Under the pieces are notes generated by a model. It was given only the letters and a program-made list of their open reading frames with translations, did not search any database and had not been told where the DNA came from. The translations under genes and the position numbers were made by a program. 15,236 bases of DNA, from the NCBI GenBank assembly GCA_036835375.1, contig DAITMB010000119.1, positions 1 to 15,236 on the forward strand. The letters are read 5' to 3'. This document shows positions 1 through 6,890 of this stretch, piece by piece. Origin of the DNA: JANQTF01 sp036835375. Lineage in GTDB: Bacteria; Bacteroidota; Bacteroidia; J057. Within the stretch, counting starts at the first letter, position 1; every line of letters starts with the position of its first letter.

Positions 1-538
1 CGCCCTGGGCCACACTGCCCAGCGCGCCGGGGGTGATGGACCACTCGTAGTACTCCCCATTGGGGTAGTCCGAGAGGTAGGTTTCATAGGTGCTGGCACA
101 CACCTGGTCGAGACCCGTGATGTCGGGCTTCACGATCGGGGTGTGGAGGGTTTTGGTTAGCCAGGCGGAGTGGCAGTGGGGGTCTGCCTGGTTGACCCGT
201 CGCACCCGCAGTTCATGAGGGCCTGGCTCGGTGAGGGTCACCGTGGTCTGCGGTCCGAAGGCAGGCAGGGCCGCGCCGCCCACAGCCTCCCATTCGAGCA
301 GCGTCCCGGGCAAAGTCGGCAGGGCCGTGAACTCCTCGGGTACCCACGGGCAAAGGGTGTCGGGGCCTTCGATGAGGGTGGGCGTGGGAGGCGGGGGGAG
401 CAGTTCGCAGAGCGCCTCATATCCGGCAAGCCGGGAAGTGTCGCGGGGAGAGGAACTATGGCTTTGAGCAAAAAGAAAACCGGGCAAACAGAGCATCAAA
501 AGCCCAGCAAGCCACCGCAATGGATGGAACAGTTGCAT
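1..538 (-). CDS. Secreted PKD-like repeat protein, N-terminal part (3' end outside window)
   Basis: An open frame runs from an ATG at 538 to the left edge without a stop (179 codons visible). The first ~24 residues form a classic signal peptide: Arg at position 8, a Leu-rich core (LAGLLMLCLPGFLFAQ), cleavage likely after FAQ. Two repeat-like segments follow. The first begins PTLIEGPDTLCP at about residue 51; the second begins PDITGLDQVCAS at about residue 138 and continues YYEWSITPGALGSV. The pattern P-x-I-x-G-x-x-x-V-C ... Y-x-W-x-I-x-P-G-x-x-G is typical of PKD-like domains in large Bacteroidota surface proteins, which often end in a T9SS or gliding-type C-terminus; that end is not visible here. 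The gene is clearly GC-richer (about 67-72% in two 60-base lines counted) than the genes to its right. No in-frame ATG lies upstream. Precise function is unknown; adhesion or surface structure is inference. Confidence 0.8.
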   Translation of the reverse strand, partial: MQLFHPLRWLAGLLMLCLPGFLFAQSHSSSPRDTSRLAGYEALCELLPPPPTPTLIEGPDTLCPWVPEEFTALPTLPGTLLEWEAVGGAALPAFGPQTTVTLTEPGPHELRVRRVNQADPHCHSAWLTKTLHTPIVKPDITGLDQVCASTYETYLSDYPNGEYYEWSITPGALGSVAQG

Positions 539-1023
539 AGAGATTGGATAGCATTCGTTGGAGGATCGTGGAGAAACTATTTGTGAAAAAGGCAAAAAAA
601 AGCTGTTGGGATAAAAGGAATGGAGAGCTACCATGCCAGCGCGCTTGGCAAGAACATCATGTCGATCCCGCCCCACACAGCTAGCCGGGTGGAAGGAGAC
701 GATGAAAGCAAATCGATTGAACTCACCGATCAACAGAATTACTCGATATGCTAAATATGAGGAATTGCGTTAATAGTTCCAAGCCTGACGCTTGAAAAAT
801 TTATCTTTTCAGAAAGTTAAATGATTGTTTAATTATCATAGAGGGCCCGCGCGCTATCTCCCTCGTGAGGGATCGGCTTAGAGGCAATGAGGGAGGAAGA
901 GGAAAAACTTGTCAAGACAGGGAAACCTTCTTCGATTTCTCTGGACTATGGCTATTTTGCGAATGTTCTCCATTCATGGACCAAGATGATCACTTTAACA
1001 CAGATTTTATGAGTCATTCCCCA
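539..1023. other. Divergent intergenic region, AT-rich, with small inverted repeats
   Basis: This region separates the minus-strand PKD-like gene from the plus-strand quinone oxidoreductase and must hold both promoters. The stretch from about 740 to 840 is notably AT-rich. Inverted repeats: TGCCA (634-638) with TGGCA (646-650), and TCCCTC (859-864) with GAGGGA (867-872). No motif fits the Bacteroidota -7 element TAnnTTTG exactly, so no promoter is called. One doubtful short ORF (620-754) is listed separately. Confidence 0.5.
620..754 (+). CDS. Possible 44-residue small protein (doubtful)
   Basis: ATG at 620 opens a 44-codon frame ending in TAA at 752-754. The peptide begins MESYHASALGKNIMSIPPHT and is polar and acidic towards its C-terminus, with no membrane segment or recognised motif. 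The reason for listing it is codon choice: the first two thirds use mostly G/C third positions (GAG AGC TAC CAT GCC AGC GCG), as a real gene here would. Against it: no ribosome-binding site with proper spacing, very short length, no recognised family, and a position inside a promoter region. It could be chance or a relic of a longer gene. Confidence 0.15.
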   Translation: MESYHASALGKNIMSIPPHTASRVEGDDESKSIELTDQQNYSIC

Positions 1024-2004
1024 ATGCGCGCGATCATCATTGAGGACCACGGAGGTCCGGAGCAACTCCAACTCTGGGAGTGGGAACGCCCCGAGCCCGG
1101 ACCCTCTGAGTTGTTGGTTCGGATTCACGCTACGGCGCTCAACCGTGCGGATCTGCTACAGCGGCAGGGCAAGTATCCTCCCCCCGCCGATGCGAGCCCG
1201 CTCTTGGGGCTAGAGATGGCTGGGGAAGTGGTGGGTGCTGGGGGAGAGGTGAGGGGCTGGAAATTGGGAGATCGCGTGTGTGGGCTACTGGCGGGTGGAG
1301 GCTATGCGGAGTACTGTGTGATTCACCACGAACTTGCTATGCCGATCCCCAAATCCTGGAGTTATGTCGAGGCGGCTGCGGTGCCCGAGGCGTTTTTCAC
1401 GGCGTATCAGGGTCTATCGTGGCTTGGGAGGCTACAGGCTGGGGAGAAAGTGCTCATTCACGCTGGCGGAAGTGGGGTCGGGACGGCTGCGATCCAATTG
1501 GCTGTTTCGATGGGGGCTGAGGTGTGGGTGACGGCATCGGCTGCGAAGCATGAGACCTGCCGAAAACTCGGGGCCAAGCAAGCATTTGACTATCAAACAG
1601 AAGATTTTGCTAAGCTTGTCGATGAACTTACGCATCACAAGGGGGTGGAGCTCATCTTGGACTTCATCGGCGCAGATTACTTCACCCGAAACATGGCTTG
1701 CTTGGCGCGCGATGGAAGATTGGTCCTCCTAGGGTTGCTGGGTGGCGCTACCGTCGATGGGGTGAATCTCGGAACACTGCTGCGGAATCGGCTTAGCATC
1801 GTAGGGTCTACCCTCCGAAACCGGAGCCAAGAATACAAGATTCGCCTAGCGCAGGAATTGAGAGAATACGTGTGGCCTAGGTTTGAGTCCCAAGCATTTT
1901 TTCCTACCATTGATAAGGTGTTTTCGTGGGAGCAAGTCGTGGAGGCTCATCGGTACCTGGAGTCCAACCAAAGCACGGGCAAGGTGGTCATGGAGATTGT
2001 GTGA
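1024..2004 (+). CDS. NAD(P)H:quinone oxidoreductase, zinc-free MDR family (PIG3/QOR type)
   Basis: Predicted 326-residue cytosolic medium-chain dehydrogenase/reductase that would reduce quinones or reactive enones with NADPH. The N-terminal GroES-like half carries NRADLLQRQGKYPPP (residues 40-54), GLEMAGEV (62-69) and GDRV (82-85), the pattern of the PIG3 (TP53I3-like) subgroup. The Rossmann half has the nucleotide loop HAGGSGVGTAA (146-156). Zinc-ligand cysteines of alcohol dehydrogenases are absent, as usual for this subgroup. The start at 1024 (MRAIIIEDHGGPE) matches the family N-terminus; an in-frame ATG at 1009 would add five residues, and a GTG at 865 would add an unrelated tail. It is transcribed alone and divergently from the PKD-like gene. 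No clear terminator follows, only a 6-bp stem (2008-2013/2022-2027) without a T-tract. Physiological substrate unknown. Confidence 0.9.
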   Translation: MRAIIIEDHGGPEQLQLWEWERPEPGPSELLVRIHATALNRADLLQRQGKYPPPADASPLLGLEMAGEVVGAGGEVRGWKLGDRVCGLLAGGGYAEYCVIHHELAMPIPKSWSYVEAAAVPEAFFTAYQGLSWLGRLQAGEKVLIHAGGSGVGTAAIQLAVSMGAEVWVTASAAKHETCRKLGAKQAFDYQTEDFAKLVDELTHHKGVELILDFIGADYFTRNMACLARDGRLVLLGLLGGATVDGVNLGTLLRNRLSIVGSTLRNRSQEYKIRLAQELREYVWPRFESQAFFPTIDKVFSWEQVVEAHRYLESNQSTGKVVMEIV

Positions 2005-2345
2005 GTTCAAGCCTGGTCGATGGCTTGGTCGATCTCACGTTGCTGGTCCGAGAGGGGATCATAAGAAATTTGCCCAACCTCCTTTTTTCTTTTGGCTAGG
2101 TTCCTTAATCTTCTCTATCTTACTGTTCAGCAACAGGTTTTGCCTTGGATGGAGAGGTCTTGCATGAAGATGTTTTTTCCGATTCCGGGGTTTACTTTTT
2201 TGGTTCTCTGGCAATGTAGGCAGTTGTAAACCCACCTAAGGGTTTTGAACCCGAAGGAAGGATTGCTGGCGAGTTCCCCGTCATTTTTGTCTGAAAACCA
2301 CTTTTTTTTGATGCACACCTTCGGCCTTAGAACTCCCTTTTTTTG
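2005..2345. other. Intergenic region upstream of the BCCT transporter
   Basis: No convincing gene. It contains an imperfect tandem GCCTGGTCGAT/GGCTTGGTCGAT (about 2011-2032) that also folds as CAAGCC/GGCTTG, a second stem AAACCC (2228-2233)/GGGTTT (2240-2245), and many T-runs on the plus strand. The element C-T(7-8)-GATG occurs at 2301-2313 and again at 2337-2348, where its ATG is the transporter start codon. Confidence 0.45.
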
Positions 2346-3860
2346 ATGAAGTTGCTCCATCTACGTGTCTTTCTTCCACCGCTTATTTTTCTTCTGCTCA
2401 CGGTAGGATACAGCATGTGGGACGCTGCGCATTTCTTGCAGATAGCTCGGCAAAGCAACCAGTGGATCCTCGACCATTTTGGTTGGTTATTTTCTTGGAG
2501 CACGTTTGCATTCTTGGTCGTGCTGGGGGTCATCTATGTGTCACCGTTAGCCAAGGTGCGAATTGGTGGGGCGAAGGCAAGGCCGATGTTGAGTAAATGG
2601 AGATGGTTTTCCATTACGTTGTGCACCACCATTGCTACAGGAATCCTGTTTTGGGGTCCAGCGGAGCCGCTCCATCATCTCCATACTCCACCTACAGGAC
2701 TTGGATTGACAGCCCATTCGGCTGAAGCCGCTACTTTTGCCATGTCCACCCTGCTGATGCACTGGACGCTGACCCCTTACGGGATGTACACGATCGCCGG
2801 GCTCGTATTTGCCTTGGCTTACTACAACCTCAAGCAGCCATTCTCACTAGGTGCGATGGTCTATCCGACAGCGGGCGAAGCTTCCAAAGGCACCCTAGGA
2901 ACGGTGATTGATGTGATTTGTCTGTATGGCTTGGTAGCAGGGATGGCCGCCTCACTCGGGACAGGGTTGCTATCGCTTACAGGAGGCTTGGAGACGCTCC
3001 TGGGCATGGAGCAAAATCATGCGCTCCTGGCGCTGGTGGGGCTAGCAATCGTCGGGTCCTTCATTCTTTCCTCTGCGAGCGGGCTGATGAAGGGAATTCG
3101 GATTCTGTCGGACTTGAACGCAAAGGCGTTTATTGCTCTGGCCATTTTTCTGTTTCTTTTTGGGCCGATTCGATTTGTCTTAGAGCTGGGAATGCGTGGA
3201 GTGTTGGATTATGTGGTACACTTTTTTCCACGGAGCATCCAGTTGGACCCCGGTTTAGACTCGACTTGGCAGGGCGGCTGGACGATCTTCTACTGGGCCA
3301 ACTGGTTGGCGTGGACGCCCATCACGGCGATGTTTTTGGGGAGGCTGTCGCTCGGATACACAGTGCGGGAATTTATTCAATTCAATTTGCTGCTTCCTTC
3401 CCTGTTCAGCGCGTTGTGGATGATGATTTTTGGTGGAATATCGCTAAGTCTAGATCTCGAGAGCGGCGGAAGCCTCTACGACGTGCTGCGAGCACAGGGA
3501 GAAGAAAGCGTAATTTATGAAATATTGAAGGAATTTCCCTTTGGGCAGTGGGTGAGTCTGCTTTTTCTGGGCATCATGTTTTTGTCATTTGTGACGGCGG
3601 CGGACTCGAACACTTCTGCCATGAGCGGCATGAGCACACAGGATATTTCGCCCGACAATCCCGAAGCACCACTGCTGATCAAGGCAATCTGGGGCATTCT
3701 CATCGGTGCAGTAGCTTATCTCATGGTGACGACTGCGGGAATCGAAGGCATCAAAATGATCTCGGTACTGGGAGGGTTTCCTTCGCTCTTCCTGCTGATT
3801 GCGGTAGCGGTCGGCGCAGTGAAGCTCATTGGGATGGCGCGGCGAGGAAAGCTTGGGTAG
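2346..3860 (+). CDS. BCCT-family transporter (betaine/carnitine/choline type)
   Basis: Predicted 504-residue inner-membrane, about 12-TM secondary transporter for trimethylammonium-type osmolytes. BCCT landmarks are visible: GILFWGPAEPLHHLHTPP around TM3, HWTLTPYGMYTIAG in TM4, WTIFYWANWLAWTP followed by GRLSLGYTVREF in TM8 and its loop (the family's best signature), and FVTAADSNTSAM near TM10. Length is normal but there is no long charged N- or C-terminal extension like the osmosensing tails of BetP. By eye, the glycine stretch of TM3 (GMGIG in BetP) reads TIATG here, and one Trp of the TM8 WW pair is Asn, so the substrate may differ from glycine betaine. The start is the ATG at 2346; a TTG immediately before it is less likely. 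The gene stands alone, 341 nt after the quinone oxidoreductase. Family assignment firm, substrate not. Confidence 0.92.
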   Translation: MKLLHLRVFLPPLIFLLLTVGYSMWDAAHFLQIARQSNQWILDHFGWLFSWSTFAFLVVLGVIYVSPLAKVRIGGAKARPMLSKWRWFSITLCTTIATGILFWGPAEPLHHLHTPPTGLGLTAHSAEAATFAMSTLLMHWTLTPYGMYTIAGLVFALAYYNLKQPFSLGAMVYPTAGEASKGTLGTVIDVICLYGLVAGMAASLGTGLLSLTGGLETLLGMEQNHALLALVGLAIVGSFILSSASGLMKGIRILSDLNAKAFIALAIFLFLFGPIRFVLELGMRGVLDYVVHFFPRSIQLDPGLDSTWQGGWTIFYWANWLAWTPITAMFLGRLSLGYTVREFIQFNLLLPSLFSALWMMIFGGISLSLDLESGGSLYDVLRAQGEESVIYEILKEFPFGQWVSLLFLGIMFLSFVTAADSNTSAMSGMSTQDISPDNPEAPLLIKAIWGILIGAVAYLMVTTAGIEGIKMISVLGGFPSLFLLIAVAVGAVKLIGMARRGKLG

Positions 3861-3883
3861 GGAATCCTGGCGAAAGGAGTAAT

Positions 3884-3952
3884 TAGGAGAAAATGGAGAC
3901 ACCTTAGCCATTCGGTGTGTCTTTCTGACACTTGCTACCAAAATTCTCCCTA
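3884..3952. repeat. Imperfect long inverted repeat between transporter and acyl-CoA synthetase
   Basis: TAGGAGAAAATGG (3884-3896) pairs imperfectly with CCAAAATTCTCCCTA (3938-3952). Inside it, GAGACACC pairs with GGTGTGTC (about 3897-3922) and is followed by TTTCT. The structure could act as a weak terminator for the transporter or as a structured leader of the next gene; the T-tract is too short for a firm terminator call. Confidence 0.35.
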
Positions 3953-3993
3953 TTTTGAAACCGCGATTTGGCTACTACCAAACACCTGAACCT

Positions 3994-5643
3994 ATGAGTT
4001 TTTCTTCCCCCTTAGCGGCACTCCTTCATTGGGAAGCCACTACCCCGAATAATGTGATGTTTCATCAACCGCTCGACAGCGGCATGAGGACCTACACTTA
4101 TGCTCAAGCCACAGACGAAATTCGTCGCATGGCTTCGGCCTTGAAGTCAATGGATTTTCCTGCGGGCAGCAAAATTGCCTTGATTTCCAAGAACTGCGCC
4201 CACTGGATGATGGCGGACTTTGCCATCATGATGGCGGGATATGTTTCGGTACCACTGTATCCTACTCTGACAGCGGATTCGATCGAAGAGATTTTGCTAC
4301 ACAGTGAGTCCAAAGCCATTTTTGTAGGGAAAATGGATGACTTTTCGAGACAAAAGGCCGGGATTCCGCCGATGCCCATTATTTCTGTTGAGGCGTATGG
4401 CATCAAAGAGGCGCTCACATGGGAACAACTCGTAGCCAATCACTCGCCGCTCCAGCAAGTCGCAACGATGCAACCGGATGATCTCATCACGCTGATTTAT
4501 ACTTCTGGCACCACAGGAAGTCCCAAAGGGGTGATGCACACCGTAAAATCCTTTACGAAAGTGCCAGCTACTTCTCTGGACATCATCCATCTGCCCGAAA
4601 ACCCTCGCTACTTCTCTTATTTGCCCTTGAGCCACGTGGCAGAACGAATCGCTATCGAAATCGCCGGCGTGTTTCGAGGGGCTTCTTTTACCTTCCCATA
4701 CAGCTTAGATACTTTTGGTGCTGATCTAGCTGCCACGCAGCCCCACATGTTCTTCGCCGTGCCACGGATTTTGGCGAAATTTCAGGAGAAAGTCCTCGAA
4801 AAAATGCCGCAATCCAAGCTCGATACCCTCCTCAAAATTCCTATTCTCAACGGCATTATTCGTAAGAAAATTCAAAAAGCGATCGGACTTTACGCTGCCA
4901 ACCGAGAAGGGTACATAGCCGTAGGTGCTGCCCCCATTGCCGTGAGCCTTCTGGAATGGTTCCAGTCACTGGGTATCACAGTGCACCAAGCCTATGGGAT
5001 GACAGAAGATTGTGTCTTGTCGCACTACAACTTGGTCGGTGCCAACAAGAAGGGATCCGTGGGCCGTCCTGTAAAGGGCGTAAAGACCAAAATCAGCCCC
5101 GAAGGCGAGCTGCGTATCTATAGCGAGTGTCTCATGAAGGGCTATTATAAAGAGCCGAAAATCACCGCCGAAATGTTTGATGAAGAGGGATATCTCAAGA
5201 CGGGCGATATTGGCGAATATGACCACGATGGCTATTTTACGATCACTGGTCGCATCAAAGATCAGTTCAAGACCGACAAAGGAAAATACATTTCTCCCGC
5301 TCCGATTGAGCTGGCCATGCTCCAAAATACCGACATTGAGCAAATCTGCATCGTGGGCACAGGTATTCCTCAGCCCATCGCCCTGGTCGTCCCTTCTGCC
5401 AGCGGCAAAGCCAAGCTCAAGGGAAGCCTTGCCGAAAGTATCACCCAGTCGATTCAGTCTGTGAACAAAGAACTTGAAGCCTATGAGAAAATCTCAAAGG
5501 CCGTGATCATGAACGAAGACTGGACGGTGGACAATGGACTCATGACTCCGACGCTCAAAGTCAAGCGCAATCAAGTGGAGAAAATACACTCGCCGTACTA
5601 CAGCACTTGGTATGACTCTACCGACAAGGTCATTTGGGAGTAG
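3994..5643 (+). CDS. Long-chain fatty acid-CoA ligase (AMP-forming acyl-CoA synthetase)
   Basis: Predicted 549-residue member of the adenylate-forming superfamily, activating fatty acids to acyl-AMP and then acyl-CoA (or another acyl thioester). Core motifs: the P-loop YTSGTTGSPKG (residues ~169-179), LPLSHVAER (~211-219), the adenine-site motif QAYGMTED (~332-339), TGDIGEYDHDGYFTITGR (~403-420) with the ribose-binding Asp, the hinge region GRIKDQFK, and the C-terminal catalytic Lys in TPTLKVKR (~K522). The YLPLSHVAER and TPTLKVKR forms resemble long-chain acyl-CoA synthetases of the LACS/ACSL type rather than acetyl-CoA synthetases. I chose the ATG at 3994; an upstream in-frame TTG at 3955 would add 13 residues but lies in the inverted repeat. 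A strong terminator follows. It converges on gpsA and an acyltransferase gene, which fits a lipid role. Chain-length preference cannot be read. Confidence 0.9.
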   Translation: MSFSSPLAALLHWEATTPNNVMFHQPLDSGMRTYTYAQATDEIRRMASALKSMDFPAGSKIALISKNCAHWMMADFAIMMAGYVSVPLYPTLTADSIEEILLHSESKAIFVGKMDDFSRQKAGIPPMPIISVEAYGIKEALTWEQLVANHSPLQQVATMQPDDLITLIYTSGTTGSPKGVMHTVKSFTKVPATSLDIIHLPENPRYFSYLPLSHVAERIAIEIAGVFRGASFTFPYSLDTFGADLAATQPHMFFAVPRILAKFQEKVLEKMPQSKLDTLLKIPILNGIIRKKIQKAIGLYAANREGYIAVGAAPIAVSLLEWFQSLGITVHQAYGMTEDCVLSHYNLVGANKKGSVGRPVKGVKTKISPEGELRIYSECLMKGYYKEPKITAEMFDEEGYLKTGDIGEYDHDGYFTITGRIKDQFKTDKGKYISPAPIELAMLQNTDIEQICIVGTGIPQPIALVVPSASGKAKLKGSLAESITQSIQSVNKELEAYEKISKAVIMNEDWTVDNGLMTPTLKVKRNQVEKIHSPYYSTWYDSTDKVIWE

Positions 5644-5701
5644 GGACCGGCGGAGAATAAAAGGCCAAAAGCCATTGTGCTTGAGGCATGGTCCAGACAG
5701 C

Positions 5702-5738
5702 AAATGGGGAAGAACGACGGTTTCTTCCCCATTTTTTT
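5702..5738 (+). terminator. Strong intrinsic terminator after the acyl-CoA synthetase
   Basis: A perfect 13-bp stem, AAATGGGGAAGAA (5702-5714) with TTCTTCCCCATTT (5722-5734), closes a 7-nt loop and runs into a seven-T tract (5732-5738). It lies 58 nt after the stop codon. Read from the minus strand the stem is the same, but only three T follow, so it is mainly a plus-strand terminator. Confidence 0.9.
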
Positions 5739-5828
5739 GTTAGAACGCACCTGGAAAAGGCCACTAATTCGAATCGAGGCTAGACAAGATGCGAAAAAGA
5801 GCGACCCCAGCACCTGGCTAGCATGTGC

Positions 5829-6890
5829 TCAGAGAAACTCCACGTCTTCAGTAAAGGGATACTCCATGAGCAGTTGAATGCCGCGGTCGAGGCTTAGGTC
5901 TTCGTAGAGGGTCTTGTATAAGGCCTGGGTAATCGGGCACGGAATCCGATGGAAAGCTGCGAGTGCTTTGACCAGACAAATGGTCTTCACGCCTTCGGCG
6001 ACTTCTTCCATAGAAACCAAAATATCGTCTAACTTTTCGCCCTTACCGAGGCGAAACCCTACCGTGTAGTTGCGGCTGCGGGGGCTGGAGCAAGTAGCGA
6101 TTAGATCACCGATCCCTGCCAGTCCTAAAAATGCCTTTGGGTCTGCGCCAAGCGCCTTCCCGATGGTGATCATTTCTGCCATGCCTCTGGTGATCAGCAA
6201 GGCGAGGGTATTGTCGCCATATCCGATTCCGTGAAGAATCCCCGCACCAATGGCCATGATGTTTTTCAGCACACCCGCGAGCTCTATCCCGAGCAAGTTG
6301 GTGCTGCCGTGTACCCGAAACATGGGGCTGCGAAGGGCGCTTTGACCAGCGCGAATGACTTCTTCAAATCGACTGGCAACAACAGTGGCGGCAGGGTACC
6401 CCTCTTCAATCTCGCTGGCAAGGTTCGGTCCGGCCATGCAACCCACACGCTTCACCACGGATTCCTCCATGATGACCTGGGTCATCGTCTTCACGCGCGA
6501 CTTTTCAAGGGACTGTAGTCGCTGAAGGGTCTCGCCTTCTCGCAGTTCTACATCAAAGCCTTTGGTCGCATGGACCATCAAGTGGTCGGGCCGCAGAAAA
6601 GGCGAAAGTTGTCGAATCAGATCGCGAAAGTTCTCCGAAGGAATCACCGGGATCAGCAAATGGCATCGGGTCGCCACCTCCTCAAGGTCATGTGTCGGGA
6701 TCACGCGAGGATCCAATTTTCGATCCTGATAGCTGCGGGTAGCGAGCAGCTCTTCGACTACCTCGGGCCTGCGCGCGTAGAGATAGACTTCTTGCTGCTT
6801 GTTTTTGGCGAGAAGATTAGCCACGACCAGCCCAAAACTCCCCGCACCGATGACCCCAGAGCGGGTGTCAGATGTAGTATTTGAGCCCAT
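5829..6890 (-). CDS. gpsA: Glycerol-3-phosphate dehydrogenase [NAD(P)+]
   Basis: Predicted 353-residue cytosolic enzyme reducing dihydroxyacetone phosphate to sn-glycerol-3-phosphate, the backbone of phospholipids. The Rossmann motif GVIGAGSFG (residues 12-20) is followed by HATKG (107-111), the conserved MAGPNLASEI (152-161), LAGVLKNIMAIGAGI (204-218) with the catalytic Lys (K209), GDNTLALLITRG (225-236) and GLAGIGDLIATCSSPRSRN (256-274). All are diagnostic of bacterial GpsA, and length is near the usual ~335 with a slightly longer C-terminus. The start at 6890 lies inside the acyltransferase gene: the two overlap by 23 bp, so the pair is surely co-transcribed and probably translationally coupled. 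Just after the stop, an AGCAC/GTGCT stem and a T5 run on the minus strand (5798-5794) might form a weak terminator. Confidence 0.95.
   Translation of the reverse strand: MGSNTTSDTRSGVIGAGSFGLVVANLLAKNKQQEVYLYARRPEVVEELLATRSYQDRKLDPRVIPTHDLEEVATRCHLLIPVIPSENFRDLIRQLSPFLRPDHLMVHATKGFDVELREGETLQRLQSLEKSRVKTMTQVIMEESVVKRVGCMAGPNLASEIEEGYPAATVVASRFEEVIRAGQSALRSPMFRVHGSTNLLGIELAGVLKNIMAIGAGILHGIGYGDNTLALLITRGMAEMITIGKALGADPKAFLGLAGIGDLIATCSSPRSRNYTVGFRLGKGEKLDDILVSMEEVAEGVKTICLVKALAAFHRIPCPITQALYKTLYEDLSLDRGIQLLMEYPFTEDVEFL

Noticed and set aside
953..959. TATTTTG, also at 3951-3957, as Bacteroidota -7 promoter elements
   Set aside because: Both are one base short of TAnnTTTG and neither has a well-spaced TTG at the -33 position, so calling promoters would be guesswork.
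2127..2360. 77-codon minus-strand frame upstream of the BCCT gene
   Set aside because: It runs into the transporter start on the opposite strand, is Lys-rich because of T-runs, and has no family resemblance.
5794..5831. Possible terminator just after gpsA on the minus strand (AGCAC/GTGCT stem, then T5)
   Set aside because: The stem has only five pairs, overlaps the stop codon, and the T-run is separated from it by several bases. Mentioned under gpsA only.
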